Below are positions 7,599 through 17,101 of a stretch of 64,000 nucleotides of DNA, one piece after another. This DNA comes from JAXLQL01 sp046331625 (GTDB taxonomy: Bacteria > Acidobacteriota > Terriglobia > Bryobacterales > Bryobacteraceae), in NCBI GenBank assembly GCA_046331625.1, contig JAXLQL010000007.1, forward strand, positions 62,001-126,000, in the 5' to 3' direction. Both the position numbers and the translations under genes were made by a program. Below the pieces are notes generated by a model. The model was not told the origin of the DNA. It did no database searches and worked only from the letters and a program-made list of their open reading frames with translations. Numbering within the stretch: position 1 is the first letter of the stretch; every line of letters starts with the position of its first letter.

Positions 7599-10500
7599 CT
7601 ACTGGGCGCCACCGAAGAACAACGACTGCACCTCGGCGGAAGTGAGTGCGCGATCGTAGATCCGCGCGTCGTCGATGCGGCCGTTGAGCAGCAGGTCCGC
7701 GTTGTCGACGAACGTGTCGTTTTGATTGCCGCCGATCAGAATCGGCTTGCCGTCAGAGAGCACGTTTCCCGACTGCGCGGCGGAGGCGACCTGCGCGCCG
7801 TTGACGAACAACCGCATCGTGGTTCCGTCATAGGTCCCCACCACGTGGATCCACTGGAGATTGGGCGCAGTACCGTCGAGAATCTCGCGCTCCCCTGCAG
7901 GTGTGGAGACGCGGAACGAGTAGCGGTCGGCGTTGAAACCGAGGAAGAACGAGTTCGCCGTGGAACTGCCATACTGGCGCGTGACGATGCTGGTACGGCC
8001 CACCTGATTGGCATCCTGCCGGACCCAAGCAGAAACCGTGAACGCGTTCGCGATTCCGTTGAGCATCGCCGTTGCCGGAATCCGCACGTGCGAGCGGAAG
8101 GCGCCCGAGAGATCCACCGCGCTGCCCGACCGGCCCGACGCCCATCCGGCGTTGATGAGTCGCGCGGTCTTGCCGAATCCGGAGCTGTCGCCCGCGTTGG
8201 TTCCGAACGCTTCGTCGAATTTCCAGCGCCCGATCAGCCCACGCACCGTCACGTTGATCGCGGCTGAGGTTGCGGAAGCGCCCGCGTTATCGAAGGCCTT
8301 GGCGGTGAACTGATACGAGCCGGGCTGCACGTTGCTCACCACGAACTGATACGGCGCCGTGGTGTCTTCGCCGAGCTTGGTGGATCCCGAGTAGAACTCG
8401 ACGCGCGCCACGCTGCCGTTGGCATCGCTCGCAGTAGCGGTGAGCGTGATGGTGGCCGGAGCATTGAAAACGGCGTCGTTGGCCGGAGCAGTCAACGCGA
8501 CCGTGGGCGGCGTGTTCACCGGGTTGATCGAAGTGAAGAGAGCCAGCATTTCGGCTGTACTCAAGGCTCGGCGGTAGAGCCGCATTTCATCGACGCGACC
8601 GTTGAACAACAGATCGGCCGAGTTCGGAACCGCGTCATTCTGATTGCCGCCGATCACGATCGGCTTGCTCTCCACGGCGAGGTTGCCGCTCTTGGCGCGT
8701 GATGCGGCCTCCACGCCGTTGACGAAGAGGCGCATCGTCGCGCCATCGTAGACGCCTGCCAGTTCCACCCATTGGCCATTGGGCGCGATCGCCGCCGAGA
8801 CCACGTTCTGATCGATGCCATTCGCCGTGCGGACCCCGAACGCGTAGTGGCCATCGAAGAAGCCGAGATACCACTGATTGTCGCGAGCGGTTCCGAGTTG
8901 GCGTGACGCCACCATCGCCCATCCCGGCTGCGTGTTGTTCTTGAACGCCCATGCCGACACCGTGATCTGGTTCGTGAATCCGTTCAGCGATGCCGAGGCC
9001 GGCACGCGCACGTGCGAGTTCCCAGAGCCCGAGACGCTCGCAGCGGATCCTACGCGGCCACCCGCCCATGCAGCATTGAAGAATGTGGCTGTGTTTCCGT
9101 TGCCCGATGCATCCGATGCCGAGGATCCGGCGCCTTCGTCGAACTTCCAGTAGCCCACGAGCGATGGGTCGCCGCACTGCGGATTGAAGTTCGCCGTGAG
9201 CGTAGTGGCGGCCGCGCCGATGAGCAGGCGTCGCGCTGCGTTGGCGTTGCCATCGGACCACGCCGTGAACGTGTTGCAGCCTTGTGGAGTAGGCGCGGCG
9301 AGGTCGACCTGCGAATTGACGATCGCATCGGCGGTGAACGGAGCAGTGCGCGAGACGCCATCCCACGCGAGCTGCAAGCCTTGCGGCGAAGTGTTGAAGG
9401 TGTAAGCAGCCGTGCGCGGTTTCAGGTCGCGGCAGGCTTGCGCGGAGAGGCCGCTCGAATCGACCACCGTCGCGCAGAGCGTGATGTAAGTGTTCTGGCC
9501 GTGATCGGGAACGACGAAGCTGCCCGACGCGGCAGCGCTTGGCAGCACGATCACGTCGAGATGCACGTGGTCATTGTGATGGAGCGCCGCAGTCCAGCGG
9601 ATTACGTTCGAGAGCGCGCCATCCTCGGCGTCGGAGGCCGAGCCGCTGAAAGAGATCGTGTCGCCAATGGCGTATGTGGTCCCTACGGCGGGTGCGTTGA
9701 TGGCCACCACGGGAGGCGTTCCCACGGTGATGTTGATGAGCGCGCTGCCGGTTTGTCCGGTGGTGTCAGTGACGGTGAGCCGCGCGATGTAGGGTCCTGG
9801 CGCTGTGTATGTGTACGTGGGATTGACGGCTGTGGAGGTGGCGCCCGCGGGACCGAAGGTCCAGAAATAGGTGAGCGCTTGATTCTCCGGATCGCTCGAG
9901 GCGCTGCCATTGAAGTTCACCGTGAGCGGCGCCTGTCCCGACACGGGAGTAGCGGAGATGCGGGCCGTGGGAGCTCCACCGGAGGCGGTGAAACGCAGGT
10001 GCTGAATGGCGCCGGTTCCATCGCCGTAGGAGATGTAGTAGAGGTCGGTATCCGGACCCACGAACATCCCGGTAGTAGCGGTGATGTTTCCGAAAAGCGT
10101 GTCGCTAATCACGGCCCCAGCGGCATCGAGCTTCGCCACGCGAACATTGCCCGAGTTGAAGTCGGCGTAGAAGAGCGCGTTACGATAAGCCTCCGGATAA
10201 CTCGTTCCACTGTAGACGGGGCCAAGGATCACCGCCGCGCCTCCTCCATTGTGCGAATACGAGATCAGCGGCCGCTGCACGGCCGCCGCCCCTTGCGCGT
10301 AGAGTTGCTGGCAACGCGCGCTAGTGGCAGTCGCGGTAGCGTACGTGGGTTGCTGCGCGCTGCCCGACGAATTGCCTTCGTAGCACGGCCATCCGAAGTT
10401 CTTCCCGGCGCCCGTGTTGACCTCTTCCCAATCGTTCCAGCCGACGTCACCGATGTAGATCGCCTGCGTGGTTGGATGCTGCGTGAAGCGGAACGGATTG

Positions 10501-11309
10501 CGCAGCCCGTAGCTCCAGACCTTGGAGCGATTCGAGTTGGGATTGCCGTTGTAGAAAGGGTTGTCGGCGAGGCCTTGTCCGGTGGCGGGATCGATGCGGA
10601 GGATTTTGCCGTTCAAGCTGTCGAGGTCTTGTGCGCGAAGGGCGCGCAGGTCGGCGATGTTCGCCGACGATGCATCGCCGCTGGCGAGATACAGCCGGCC
10701 ATCGGCGCCAAAGGCGACCATGCCGATGCTGTGCGTGTCGTAGTCGGACGCGATGCAATCTTCGACGTAGGTCTGCGTGCCTGCTGCTCCGGTCTGGCAG
10801 GCGACGAGGGTCTGGTTCTCGAGGGTTGTGGAGTCGCCGATGTTGGCGAAGGTGCTGTTCTTGCCGAGCAACACGACCATCGAGTTCGCAAGAGCGACGT
10901 TGTAACCTTGCGCGGAGTCGGCGGTGACGCGAACCAGGCGCGAAACTCGCGCTCCGAGACCATCGGGGGCGACGCCCGGCGGATCATACGTGTGGAGGAG
11001 ATAGACGTAGGGCGTGGCGGGGAAGTTCGGATGCACGGCGATGCCGAGCAGGCCGCGATCGGATATCGAGCCAACATCGGTCGAGATATCGATGAACGGT
11101 TGCGCCTGGAGCGCTCCGTTGACCACCAGCCGCACGACGCCCGAGCGAGTAGAGATGAAGATGCGGTTGCCTGCGGCGAAGGCGATGTCGGTGGGGAGGG
11201 AGAGGCCCGTGGCAATGGTTTCGGTGGAAAATCCCGTCGGAAACGTATCTGCGCTGGCGAGACCAATGGTTACGAGCAGCGAAGGGAGGAGGCGGCGAAT
11301 GATGGACAC
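7599..11309 (-). CDS. Exported PQQ-type glucose/sorbosone dehydrogenase with PKD, Ig-like and two LamG domains
   Basis: A 1236-residue secreted protein with a GTG start at 11307-11309 and a signal peptide ending near residue 20. Residues about 25-440 form a glucose/sorbosone dehydrogenase beta-propeller ('PTDIAFAAGNRIFISTRSG', 'SDRGLLGIAVHPNF', 'VGWNDWEEVNTGAGKNFGWP'). A PKD domain follows ('PVSGQAPLTVNFNGSASSDP'), then a second Ig-like region with 'HHNDHVHLDV', a LamG/concanavalin-like domain ('LVGYWKFDEGAGSSASDASG'), another Ig-like domain and a second LamG domain ('LIGRWKFDEAFGTNAGDSSG'). It probably oxidises sugars outside the cell while the LamG/PKD parts bind polysaccharide. Soluble relatives use PQQ; no PQQ synthesis genes lie in the window. 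It converges with the exported hydroxyacid dehydrogenase across the REP-like cluster. Confidence 0.88.
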   Translation of the reverse strand: MSIIRRLLPSLLVTIGLASADTFPTGFSTETIATGLSLPTDIAFAAGNRIFISTRSGVVRLVVNGALQAQPFIDISTDVGSISDRGLLGIAVHPNFPATPYVYLLHTYDPPGVAPDGLGARVSRLVRVTADSAQGYNVALANSMVVLLGKNSTFANIGDSTTLENQTLVACQTGAAGTQTYVEDCIASDYDTHSIGMVAFGADGRLYLASGDASSANIADLRALRAQDLDSLNGKILRIDPATGQGLADNPFYNGNPNSNRSKVWSYGLRNPFRFTQHPTTQAIYIGDVGWNDWEEVNTGAGKNFGWPCYEGNSSGSAQQPTYATATATSARCQQLYAQGAAAVQRPLISYSHNGGGAAVILGPVYSGTSYPEAYRNALFYADFNSGNVRVAKLDAAGAVISDTLFGNITATTGMFVGPDTDLYYISYGDGTGAIQHLRFTASGGAPTARISATPVSGQAPLTVNFNGSASSDPENQALTYFWTFGPAGATSTAVNPTYTYTAPGPYIARLTVTDTTGQTGSALINITVGTPPVVAINAPAVGTTYAIGDTISFSGSASDAEDGALSNVIRWTAALHHNDHVHLDVIVLPSAAASGSFVVPDHGQNTYITLCATVVDSSGLSAQACRDLKPRTAAYTFNTSPQGLQLAWDGVSRTAPFTADAIVNSQVDLAAPTPQGCNTFTAWSDGNANAARRLLIGAAATTLTANFNPQCGDPSLVGYWKFDEGAGSSASDASGNGNTATFFNAAWAGGRVGSAASVSGSGNSHVRVPASASLNGFTNQITVSAWAFKNNTQPGWAMVASRQLGTARDNQWYLGFFDGHYAFGVRTANGIDQNVVSAAIAPNGQWVELAGVYDGATMRLFVNGVEAASRAKSGNLAVESKPIVIGGNQNDAVPNSADLLFNGRVDEMRLYRRALSTAEMLALFTSINPVNTPPTVALTAPANDAVFNAPATITLTATASDANGSVARVEFYSGSTKLGEDTTAPYQFVVSNVQPGSYQFTAKAFDNAGASATSAAINVTVRGLIGRWKFDEAFGTNAGDSSGFGKTARLINAGWASGRSGSAVDLSGAFRSHVRIPATAMLNGIANAFTVSAWVRQDANQVGRTSIVTRQYGSSTANSFFLGFNADRYSFRVSTPAGEREILDGTAPNLQWIHVVGTYDGTTMRLFVNGAQVASAAQSGNVLSDGKPILIGGNQNDTFVDNADLLLNGRIDDARIYDRALTSAEVQSLFFGGAQ

Positions 11310-11445
11310 GGCTGAGCATAGAATGCGGTCTGCAGACGGATGCTTCCATGCGAAGCCGGTACTCGGGGAATAGGGACGGGGAGTTCACTGGGGCGCGGGA
11401 GGGTTCTGGTACGGGGAGGTAAGGTATGTTGAGTGGAGGAGGACG

Positions 11446-12780
11446 ATGCGCGCGCCATTGGGAGTGTTGGTTGGGTCGGCGCTGCTGGTGGTGCCCGCCG
11501 CTTCGCAGGAAACGCGGCCGGAGTCCTATGAGACGATGGCGTATCCTCCGGGGGCCAGCGCGGCGAAAATCGCGGGGACCGTTGTGATCGAGTATTCGGT
11601 CGATTCGCGAGGCGCAGTGGCTCGTGCTGAGGTTGTATCGGGACATCCACTGTTGGCTTCCGCCGCGAAGGCGAACGTGTTGACATGGCGGTTCGCGCCG
11701 CCTTCCGCAAACGAGAACGTGAGGCGTCGCGTCGTGTATGCGTTCGAGCTCTCGAGACAAGTGGACTACTACGACCCATGGAAAGAGGAGTTCCAATTCT
11801 CAGGGCCCAGTTCTGTCAAGGTAATCACGGCGCCCCATCCGACTGTCTCCGCCAAGGATTGTCCAGCGAAAGACGCGAAGATCCCAGGGGCCGAGGTCTC
11901 TCTGCGAGACTTCGTGATGCTCAGTCGCTTTGGATGCTTCGGCACTTGCCCTTATTATGAGGTCCAGGTTTTTGGCGATGGCCGCGTGGAGTGGTCAGGA
12001 GGGCGATTTGTCGAGGTGGCGGATCGCAAGACATACCGAATCGCTACGAGCGAAGCAGAGCAGCTCTTGCGCAGGTTTCGCACTCCCGAAGTGTGGGCGC
12101 TCTGCGGCGACTACAGCCGACGTGTTACAGACAACGCATCGGTAAGCGTCAAAATTGCCGCAGGGAGCGCAAACAAGAACATCCGCGACTATGCGGATTC
12201 GGCCCCACTCTGGTTCAGGCAGCTACAGGTGGAGATCAACCGAGTCGCCGACACTCACACTCTTCGACACGGCGCGGCCGAGACAGAAGCGCTCATCCAC
12301 ATTCGGGAAGAATACCTGCCCAAGCCTGGCATAACCGATCTCATGCGTGCGACTGTCAGAGGTGATCTCGCATTGGCTAAGCAAGCCCTCGACGCGGGTG
12401 CTGTGGTGGACGCTACGGATTCGAGCGGCTGGACCGCACTCATGTACGCGGCGGCTTCCTACGGTAATAGAAAGATCTTGGAGGAGCTGCTGCGGCGCAG
12501 GGCGAACCCAGAACAGGTCTCGCCGTTTGGCGACACGGTACTCATGGCCGCGTCGTTGAGGGGAAGCTTCGATCCAGCGTTGGCTCGGCTGGGCAATAAC
12601 ATCAACGCGCAGAACCGAGACGGTGTATCGGCACTCATGCTCATCGCTTCCCGCGGCCGCTACGAGGAAATCGAGGCTGCCTTGAACGCCGGAGCCGATC
12701 CCAATCTGCGCGATAAACAGGGGCATACGGCACTGAACTATCTCGAAGCCCGGAATTGCCGCAGAAGCCTCGTTAGTTAG
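11446..12780 (+). CDS. Exported protein: TonB C-terminal-like domain, DUF6438, ankyrin repeats
   Basis: A 444-residue protein with a strong ribosome binding site (GGAGGAGG) before the ATG and a signal peptide (MRAPLGVLVGSALLVVPAAS). Residues about 30-105 read like a TonB C-terminal domain ('KIAGTVVIEYSVDSRGAVAR', 'ANVLTWRFAPP'). Residues about 150-260 carry 'SRFGCFGTCPYYEVQVFGDG', the signature of DUF6438. The last 140 residues are ankyrin repeats ('DLMRATVRGDLALAKQALDA', 'SGWTALMYAAASYGN', 'RDGVSALMLIASRGRYEEIE', 'KQGHTALNYLEARN'). The combination suggests a periplasmic protein-interaction scaffold. The gene is divergent from the sugar dehydrogenase and is followed by the 92-bp repeat that bounds the next cassette. 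Confidence 0.8.
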   Translation: MRAPLGVLVGSALLVVPAASQETRPESYETMAYPPGASAAKIAGTVVIEYSVDSRGAVARAEVVSGHPLLASAAKANVLTWRFAPPSANENVRRRVVYAFELSRQVDYYDPWKEEFQFSGPSSVKVITAPHPTVSAKDCPAKDAKIPGAEVSLRDFVMLSRFGCFGTCPYYEVQVFGDGRVEWSGGRFVEVADRKTYRIATSEAEQLLRRFRTPEVWALCGDYSRRVTDNASVSVKIAAGSANKNIRDYADSAPLWFRQLQVEINRVADTHTLRHGAAETEALIHIREEYLPKPGITDLMRATVRGDLALAKQALDAGAVVDATDSSGWTALMYAAASYGNRKILEELLRRRANPEQVSPFGDTVLMAASLRGSFDPALARLGNNINAQNRDGVSALMLIASRGRYEEIEAALNAGADPNLRDKQGHTALNYLEARNCRRSLVS

Positions 12781-12883
12781 GAGCGACTGGCGGTTCATGC
12801 AGATTCCCGGTCCGTGTGCATCAGCGGAGAACGAGGAAATGCAAAGAGCACTCCAAAAGCTCAGGTCAGTGACGAGGCCCTGA

Positions 12884-12975
12884 TCACACCCGGACCCGAT
12901 CGTACGGCGGCATCGGCCCCCGCATGAACCGCGACTCCCGCTGCGCTTTGTACCGTACATCGAGATGCGGCGTGT
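12884..12975 (-). repeat. Left copy of a 92-bp direct repeat (duplicated 3' end of the gene at 14700-15908)
   Basis: Matches 14700-14791 at 91 of 92 bases in the same orientation; one C/T difference. The right copy is the true end of the Tat-exported protein gene (its stop and last 30 codons). The left copy has no gene body attached. The two copies bracket a 1.7-kb two-gene cassette, as expected from an insertion that duplicated a gene end, or from recombination between gene copies. Confidence 0.92.
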
Positions 12976-12990
12976 GGAGGGAGGGGGATT

Positions 12991-14100
12991 TCAGCCAGCG
13001 AGTTCGATGTCGTGCAGGCGATACACGCCCTTGGGAGAGCGGTAGACCGTAGCCGTGACTCGCTTGTTCACCATCGGCCCGATGACATCGTCCAATGCTT
13101 CTTCGAGTCCTTCGATCTTGATTTCACTGTCTGCCGTTCGGAGCCGCAAGAAGTCCTTCTCGAGATCCACTGCATAGAGCATCCCGTGATACACGATCTG
13201 CTCAGACTCGGCTGGACTGCGCGACCTGCCGTGGCGGAGGAGCTGAGTGATGGTCGTTCGCGCCTCGGCATCGAGGAGAATCGGCGAGTTGGCGGATGGA
13301 TCTCGAAATTCGATCGATTGGAAGGAGTTTCCCGCTGGCGCAAGGTTCCGGGAAAGCTTCAAGAATGCTGCTCGATATTCCTCGCCAGGCACGACCACTT
13401 CAAGGCGTCGTGCATCCCCAGCGGCAGTGGCTTCGAGGACTTCGAAGAACTTCTGGGCGACCGACGAGCTCGGCAGGTCCTCTCTGAAGAAATGGCGTTG
13501 CTTGGGCTCCTGGATCGCGACCGCGAATTGGTAGCTTCCAGGAGCCGCCTGAAAGAGCCAAGGGCGGCAGGATTCCTGAATATCACCGGGAGCGGCGCCG
13601 CGCCTGCGAAAGGGCATGTCCTTCATCAATTCCACGACGCGAAAGAACATCGATTGGATCGACTGCACTTTCTCGACGATGAGGTCCAGCGGAGCGCCCC
13701 CCGTTGTTACCTCGCCCCCTTTTATCGACACCAGCACCTGCCCAGGCAGAAACTGCACGCGTGCCTCGCGCTTGGAGCTCTCGGTCCAGATGGCCTGGAC
13801 CAAGTCGCGGAGATCCTTCCTTGCGAACTGAGGCAATGAAGGATCGGCAAGCGTCGCGAACGCAAGGGCCTCGGCTCGATCATACTCGCCAGCCTTGTAC
13901 CATAACGCGACCGCGCTTACCGCCGTGATTCCCTTCGTACGGACTTTTGCTGGATCCACCAAGCCGAGTGCCTGCTGCTCCAATCTTGCGGCCTCGGCGT
14001 AGTGGGTCGCGGCACCGGCACCGGCGCCCCCCCGGGCGATCAGTTCGGCCTGAATTGCCGCTGCTTCGCTAGCCTTGTGAAACTCGGTCCAGGTTGTCAC
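12991..14100 (-). CDS. Unrecognised 369-residue protein of the two-gene cassette
   Basis: I do not recognise the family. The GTG start at 14098-14100 overlaps the stop of the upstream gene as GTGA, so the two are probably translated together. Residues 1-115 are alanine-rich helices with TPR-like spacing ('AAIQAELIARGGAGAGAATH', 'EYDRAEALAFATLADPSLPQ'). The rest is mixed alpha/beta with no catalytic signature I can name; near residue 140 'VQFLPGQVLVSIKGGEVTTG' looks like a beta segment. No signal peptide or membrane helix, so cytoplasmic. Its position inside a repeat-bounded cassette suggests recent transfer. Paired genes of unknown function in such settings are often toxin/immunity or phage-defence modules, but nothing in the sequence proves that. 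Confidence 0.8.
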   Translation of the reverse strand: MTTWTEFHKASEAAAIQAELIARGGAGAGAATHYAEAARLEQQALGLVDPAKVRTKGITAVSAVALWYKAGEYDRAEALAFATLADPSLPQFARKDLRDLVQAIWTESSKREARVQFLPGQVLVSIKGGEVTTGGAPLDLIVEKVQSIQSMFFRVVELMKDMPFRRRGAAPGDIQESCRPWLFQAAPGSYQFAVAIQEPKQRHFFREDLPSSSVAQKFFEVLEATAAGDARRLEVVVPGEEYRAAFLKLSRNLAPAGNSFQSIEFRDPSANSPILLDAEARTTITQLLRHGRSRSPAESEQIVYHGMLYAVDLEKDFLRLRTADSEIKIEGLEEALDDVIGPMVNKRVTATVYRSPKGVYRLHDIELAG

Positions 14101-14645
14101 TGGTGTTCACCTACAGTGCGTATTGCTATTTGCAAAGCCCGAAAGCCAACGACGGACGCGATAGCTGGCAAATTGCTTCGTCCGCGCGCCGCCTGATCGA
14201 CCTTTTCGACGAGCTTCCGCCGAATATCGTTACGATTGCCGGCGCCAACCCCGGCTACTTCCAATCGAAGACAAAGTTCGAGATCATCCAGATCGGCTCC
14301 CACCGGAGCAACATACCAGTCAGCTCCCGTAAGCGTTTCGGCCCGCTTGATCGCAACAAGACCCGACACCGCTTCCAGCGCAGCCAGCGAGATTCCATAA
14401 GCACCCAACTCCGTTGCATCGATTTCGTTGGCGTGGGCGCGGCGAAGCCGCTCGCCGGGAACCGGAAAATCTAGCTGTCCGGCTTCGGCTGTTCCGTCGC
14501 AGTCCAGCAACAATTCGACCGGTGGCTCGTGGTATCGGGCGTAACAAACTTGGGCGGCCTCGGCAAAACACTCACCCAGCGCCCAGGTCAAACCCGGGTG
14601 CCGTTCGTGAAGGTCGCGCAAGATCAACTCTTTCGCTTGTGCCAA
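14097..14645 (-). CDS. Unrecognised 182-residue protein of the two-gene cassette
   Basis: First gene of the cassette. The start appears to be TTG at 14643-14645; GAGGA lies about 11 bases ahead and there is no in-frame ATG near the N-terminus. The protein (MAQAKELILRDLHERHPGL at its start) is acidic with charged helices and has 'CDGTAEAGQLDFPVP' near residue 50. No domain is recognised and there is no export signal. The middle has conserved-looking acid pairs (LDDLELCLRLEV) but no complete nuclease or ATPase motif. It is coupled by a GTGA overlap to the 369-residue partner, so the two products probably act in one complex or as an effector and a controller (inference). Confidence 0.75.
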   Translation of the reverse strand: MAQAKELILRDLHERHPGLTWALGECFAEAAQVCYARYHEPPVELLLDCDGTAEAGQLDFPVPGERLRRAHANEIDATELGAYGISLAALEAVSGLVAIKRAETLTGADWYVAPVGADLDDLELCLRLEVAGVGAGNRNDIRRKLVEKVDQAARGRSNLPAIASVVGFRALQIAIRTVGEHQ

Positions 14646-14699
14646 GACGCTATGTCCTCAAAACTACATCCTAACGCGGAAATGTTTCCTTCTCGGATC

Positions 14700-15908
14700 T
14701 CACACCCGGACCCGATCGTACGGCGGCATCGGCCCCCGCATGAACCGCGACTCCCGCTGCGCCTTGTACCGTACATCGAGATGCGGCGTGTCGATCTTGG
14801 CGCCTTTGGCGAAGGCCGAGTCCATGATCGCCTCGGTGGCGCCCGTGGCGAGCAGCGTGCGCTCGGGCGGATAGAATTCCTTCCCTTCCACGATGGTGCG
14901 CTCCACCCAGTAGCTCAGTCCGTTGCCGTGGCTCCAGGGGCGGCCCCACTGCGTGAGGAAGCAGCAGACGGATGGCTGCGACGCCCCCTCGAGTTCGACC
15001 GCGAAACCGCCCTGCTGCGTATGTCCGGTGAGCATGTACAGCACGCCGAGAAGTCCGCTGCGATAGCCGAGCAAGAAGAGCATCGGCTTCTTCACCGTGT
15101 CTTCGGGCTTGCCGCGCTGGAGCGTGTCGTCATGGCGCATGGCCTCTGCGAGCAACTCGCGCGCCCAGGGATTTTCCGCGCTCCATTTCCATACATCCGG
15201 ACCTTCGATGCATTGCACCCAGTTCAGTCCGGTCTCGCCGCCGCGCCGCCGCTCCACCATGCCTTGAAAGATCTCGATCCCGTGGTAGCCATACGCTTCG
15301 CGATCGCCGTAGAAGTATCCGACCGCGCGCTTGATGGGCGCTTCGAGCGGCAACTCGAGCGCAGGCCTGCGCCAAGTGAGCGTGAGCGACGTGCCTGCAA
15401 TCAGCGGGAACTTCAGTTCACGCGACCAGTCGAACATCTGCTTCGCCTTCTTCCACTCCGTCGAAAAGTGCTTGTCGTGAAACAGCGGCAGCGCTCGCCC
15501 GGTCAGGCGATAGACGTTGACGATCTTCTCCATCAACTCGTATCGCGGGTAGAGCTTCTGCCCCTTCGCGTTCATCGGATAGTTGCCGTGTTCGCCGATC
15601 AGCACAACGCCGCGAATGCCGGCCGGCATCGCCTCGGCAATGCTCGCCTTCAACGGAATCGAATGCTTGGCAGCCGCGGCGCGACCGATATCGGTGGCAT
15701 CGGGAGTCTGCTCGATGTACATCGCGGCGATATCGAGCTCGCTCTGATGAGGTTTGCCCTCCCACCAGAATCCGCGCAGGATGTTGCCGATGAACACATC
15801 GGCGTGGGAGTTGCGGTAGTAGGTGGTGATGATGGCGCCGATTTTGGCGTGCGCAGGAGCAGCGGCCACCGCGCCCGCTCCAGCGGCGAGAAACGTTCTG
15901 CGTTGCAT
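14700..15908 (-). CDS. Tat-exported protein of unknown function
   Basis: A 402-residue protein; the ATG at 15906-15908 was chosen because the peptide then begins with a twin-arginine signal (MQRRTFLAAGAGAVAAAPAH). The longer frame upstream runs through the MFS gene and is a shadow. The mature part holds 'IGAIITTYYRNSHADVFIGN', 'IRGVVLIGEHGNYPMNAKGQ' and 'GYFYGDREAYGYHGIEIFQG', which looks like a conserved exported protein of Acidobacteriota/Planctomycetes with a possible Rossmann-like N-terminal half; no enzyme class can be assigned. It is the last gene of an operon after the DUF1549/DUF1553 protein and an MFS transporter, 11 bases behind the latter. Its last 92 bases are duplicated at 12884-12975. 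Confidence 0.82.
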   Translation of the reverse strand: MQRRTFLAAGAGAVAAAPAHAKIGAIITTYYRNSHADVFIGNILRGFWWEGKPHQSELDIAAMYIEQTPDATDIGRAAAAKHSIPLKASIAEAMPAGIRGVVLIGEHGNYPMNAKGQKLYPRYELMEKIVNVYRLTGRALPLFHDKHFSTEWKKAKQMFDWSRELKFPLIAGTSLTLTWRRPALELPLEAPIKRAVGYFYGDREAYGYHGIEIFQGMVERRRGGETGLNWVQCIEGPDVWKWSAENPWARELLAEAMRHDDTLQRGKPEDTVKKPMLFLLGYRSGLLGVLYMLTGHTQQGGFAVELEGASQPSVCCFLTQWGRPWSHGNGLSYWVERTIVEGKEFYPPERTLLATGATEAIMDSAFAKGAKIDTPHLDVRYKAQRESRFMRGPMPPYDRVRV

Positions 15909-15919
15909 CGTAGGAAAGT

Positions 15920-17101
15920 CTATCTCTTCTCCGGCAGCAGCGCGAGCGCCAACCGTCCCGCAATCGCGAAGCCGAACACGACCAGCAGCGGCATGGTGTA
16001 CGATCCAGCGGCTTCGCGCACCAGCGATACTCCATATGGGCTCCACGTCTGCCCGATCGTATTGGCGGGGACGATGACGCTCATCACGCGCCCGAGCGTG
16101 GCCGATCCGAAGTGTTCGGCGGCGAGAATCGGAACGATCAGGAAATCGGCGGCGAGGCAGAAGCCATAGAGCGCGGCGAAAACGTAAGGAGGCTGCGGCG
16201 GGCGCAAGAGCAGCAGCATCGGTAACGAAACGGCGAGCACAACAAATCCGGCCGAGAGCACCCAACGCTTGGGGAAGCGGTCCGCCGCCCATCCGATCGT
16301 CACACGCCCGGCGGCGCTCGAGATCAGCAGCACGAGCATGGTGTTCGAGAACGCGGCGTCGAGTTGCGCCTGGGTGCCGTAGCCCGCGTCACGCATGATC
16401 AGCTTCAAGTGCTGGCTTACCGCACCCAGGGCCGCGAGCGAGAACGCTCCGCCGATCAGCAGGACCCAAAACGCCCGCGCACGCAGGATCTCAGAGAATG
16501 GACGCGGCGGCTCACTCAACGGATTCGAGCGCTCGAAACCCGGCTTCTCACCGAGAAACAACGCCGCCACCGGAATCACGACAAGGTGCAGAGCCGCCAT
16601 CGCGCCCAGCGCGGCGCGAAATCCGAATGCGCTCGTGAGCGGCCGCACCAGGAACGGCACCGTGACCGCGCCGATCAGACTCACGCCGAGATTGCCGATG
16701 GCGAGCGCACTGCCGCGCCGTTCGAGGAACCACTGTGCCACCAGGATCTGATGTGGGATTGGTCCGGTAAAGAGGAAGCCGGCCATGTAGAGCATCCATG
16801 CCGCGCGATACTCGAGAAGCGATCCGGAAAGATTCGCGAACCAAGCAAACGCCGCGAGATTGAGCGCCGCTCCCAGCATGATGGAGCGGTTCGGCCGCAA
16901 CCGATGCGCGAACAACGGGCCCATCCAGATAGTCGCCAGCGCCGCGAGCGGAAGGCCGAGCGTGATCGACGAGCGCGACCAACCGTATGCTTGCTCGAAA
17001 TAGTCGTAGAAGAACGGCAGGCTGTAGTACGGCATCCCGATCGAAATGCCGAGCGTGAAGAAGGAAGCCCAGGCTACGCGCCATGGGGTGGTGTTCGTCA
17101 A
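15920..17101 (-). CDS. MFS transporter
   Basis: A 393-residue integral membrane protein with about 12 hydrophobic segments, from 'VAWASFFTLGISIGMPYYSL' to 'MPLLVVFGFAIAGRLALALL'. The two-halves layout of a major facilitator is clear, with a cytoplasmic loop around 'LFLGEKPGFERSNPLSEPPR' in the middle and 'GWAADRFPKRW', the repeat of the family loop motif, in the second half. It resembles the monocarboxylate/oxalate-antiporter type more than sugar carriers, but substrate is not deducible. Its start overlaps the stop of the DUF1549/DUF1553 gene by four bases (ATGA), so the two are coupled, and the Tat-exported protein follows. Confidence 0.88.
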   Translation of the reverse strand: MTNTTPWRVAWASFFTLGISIGMPYYSLPFFYDYFEQAYGWSRSSITLGLPLAALATIWMGPLFAHRLRPNRSIMLGAALNLAAFAWFANLSGSLLEYRAAWMLYMAGFLFTGPIPHQILVAQWFLERRGSALAIGNLGVSLIGAVTVPFLVRPLTSAFGFRAALGAMAALHLVVIPVAALFLGEKPGFERSNPLSEPPRPFSEILRARAFWVLLIGGAFSLAALGAVSQHLKLIMRDAGYGTQAQLDAAFSNTMLVLLISSAAGRVTIGWAADRFPKRWVLSAGFVVLAVSLPMLLLLRPPQPPYVFAALYGFCLAADFLIVPILAAEHFGSATLGRVMSVIVPANTIGQTWSPYGVSLVREAAGSYTMPLLVVFGFAIAGRLALALLPEKR

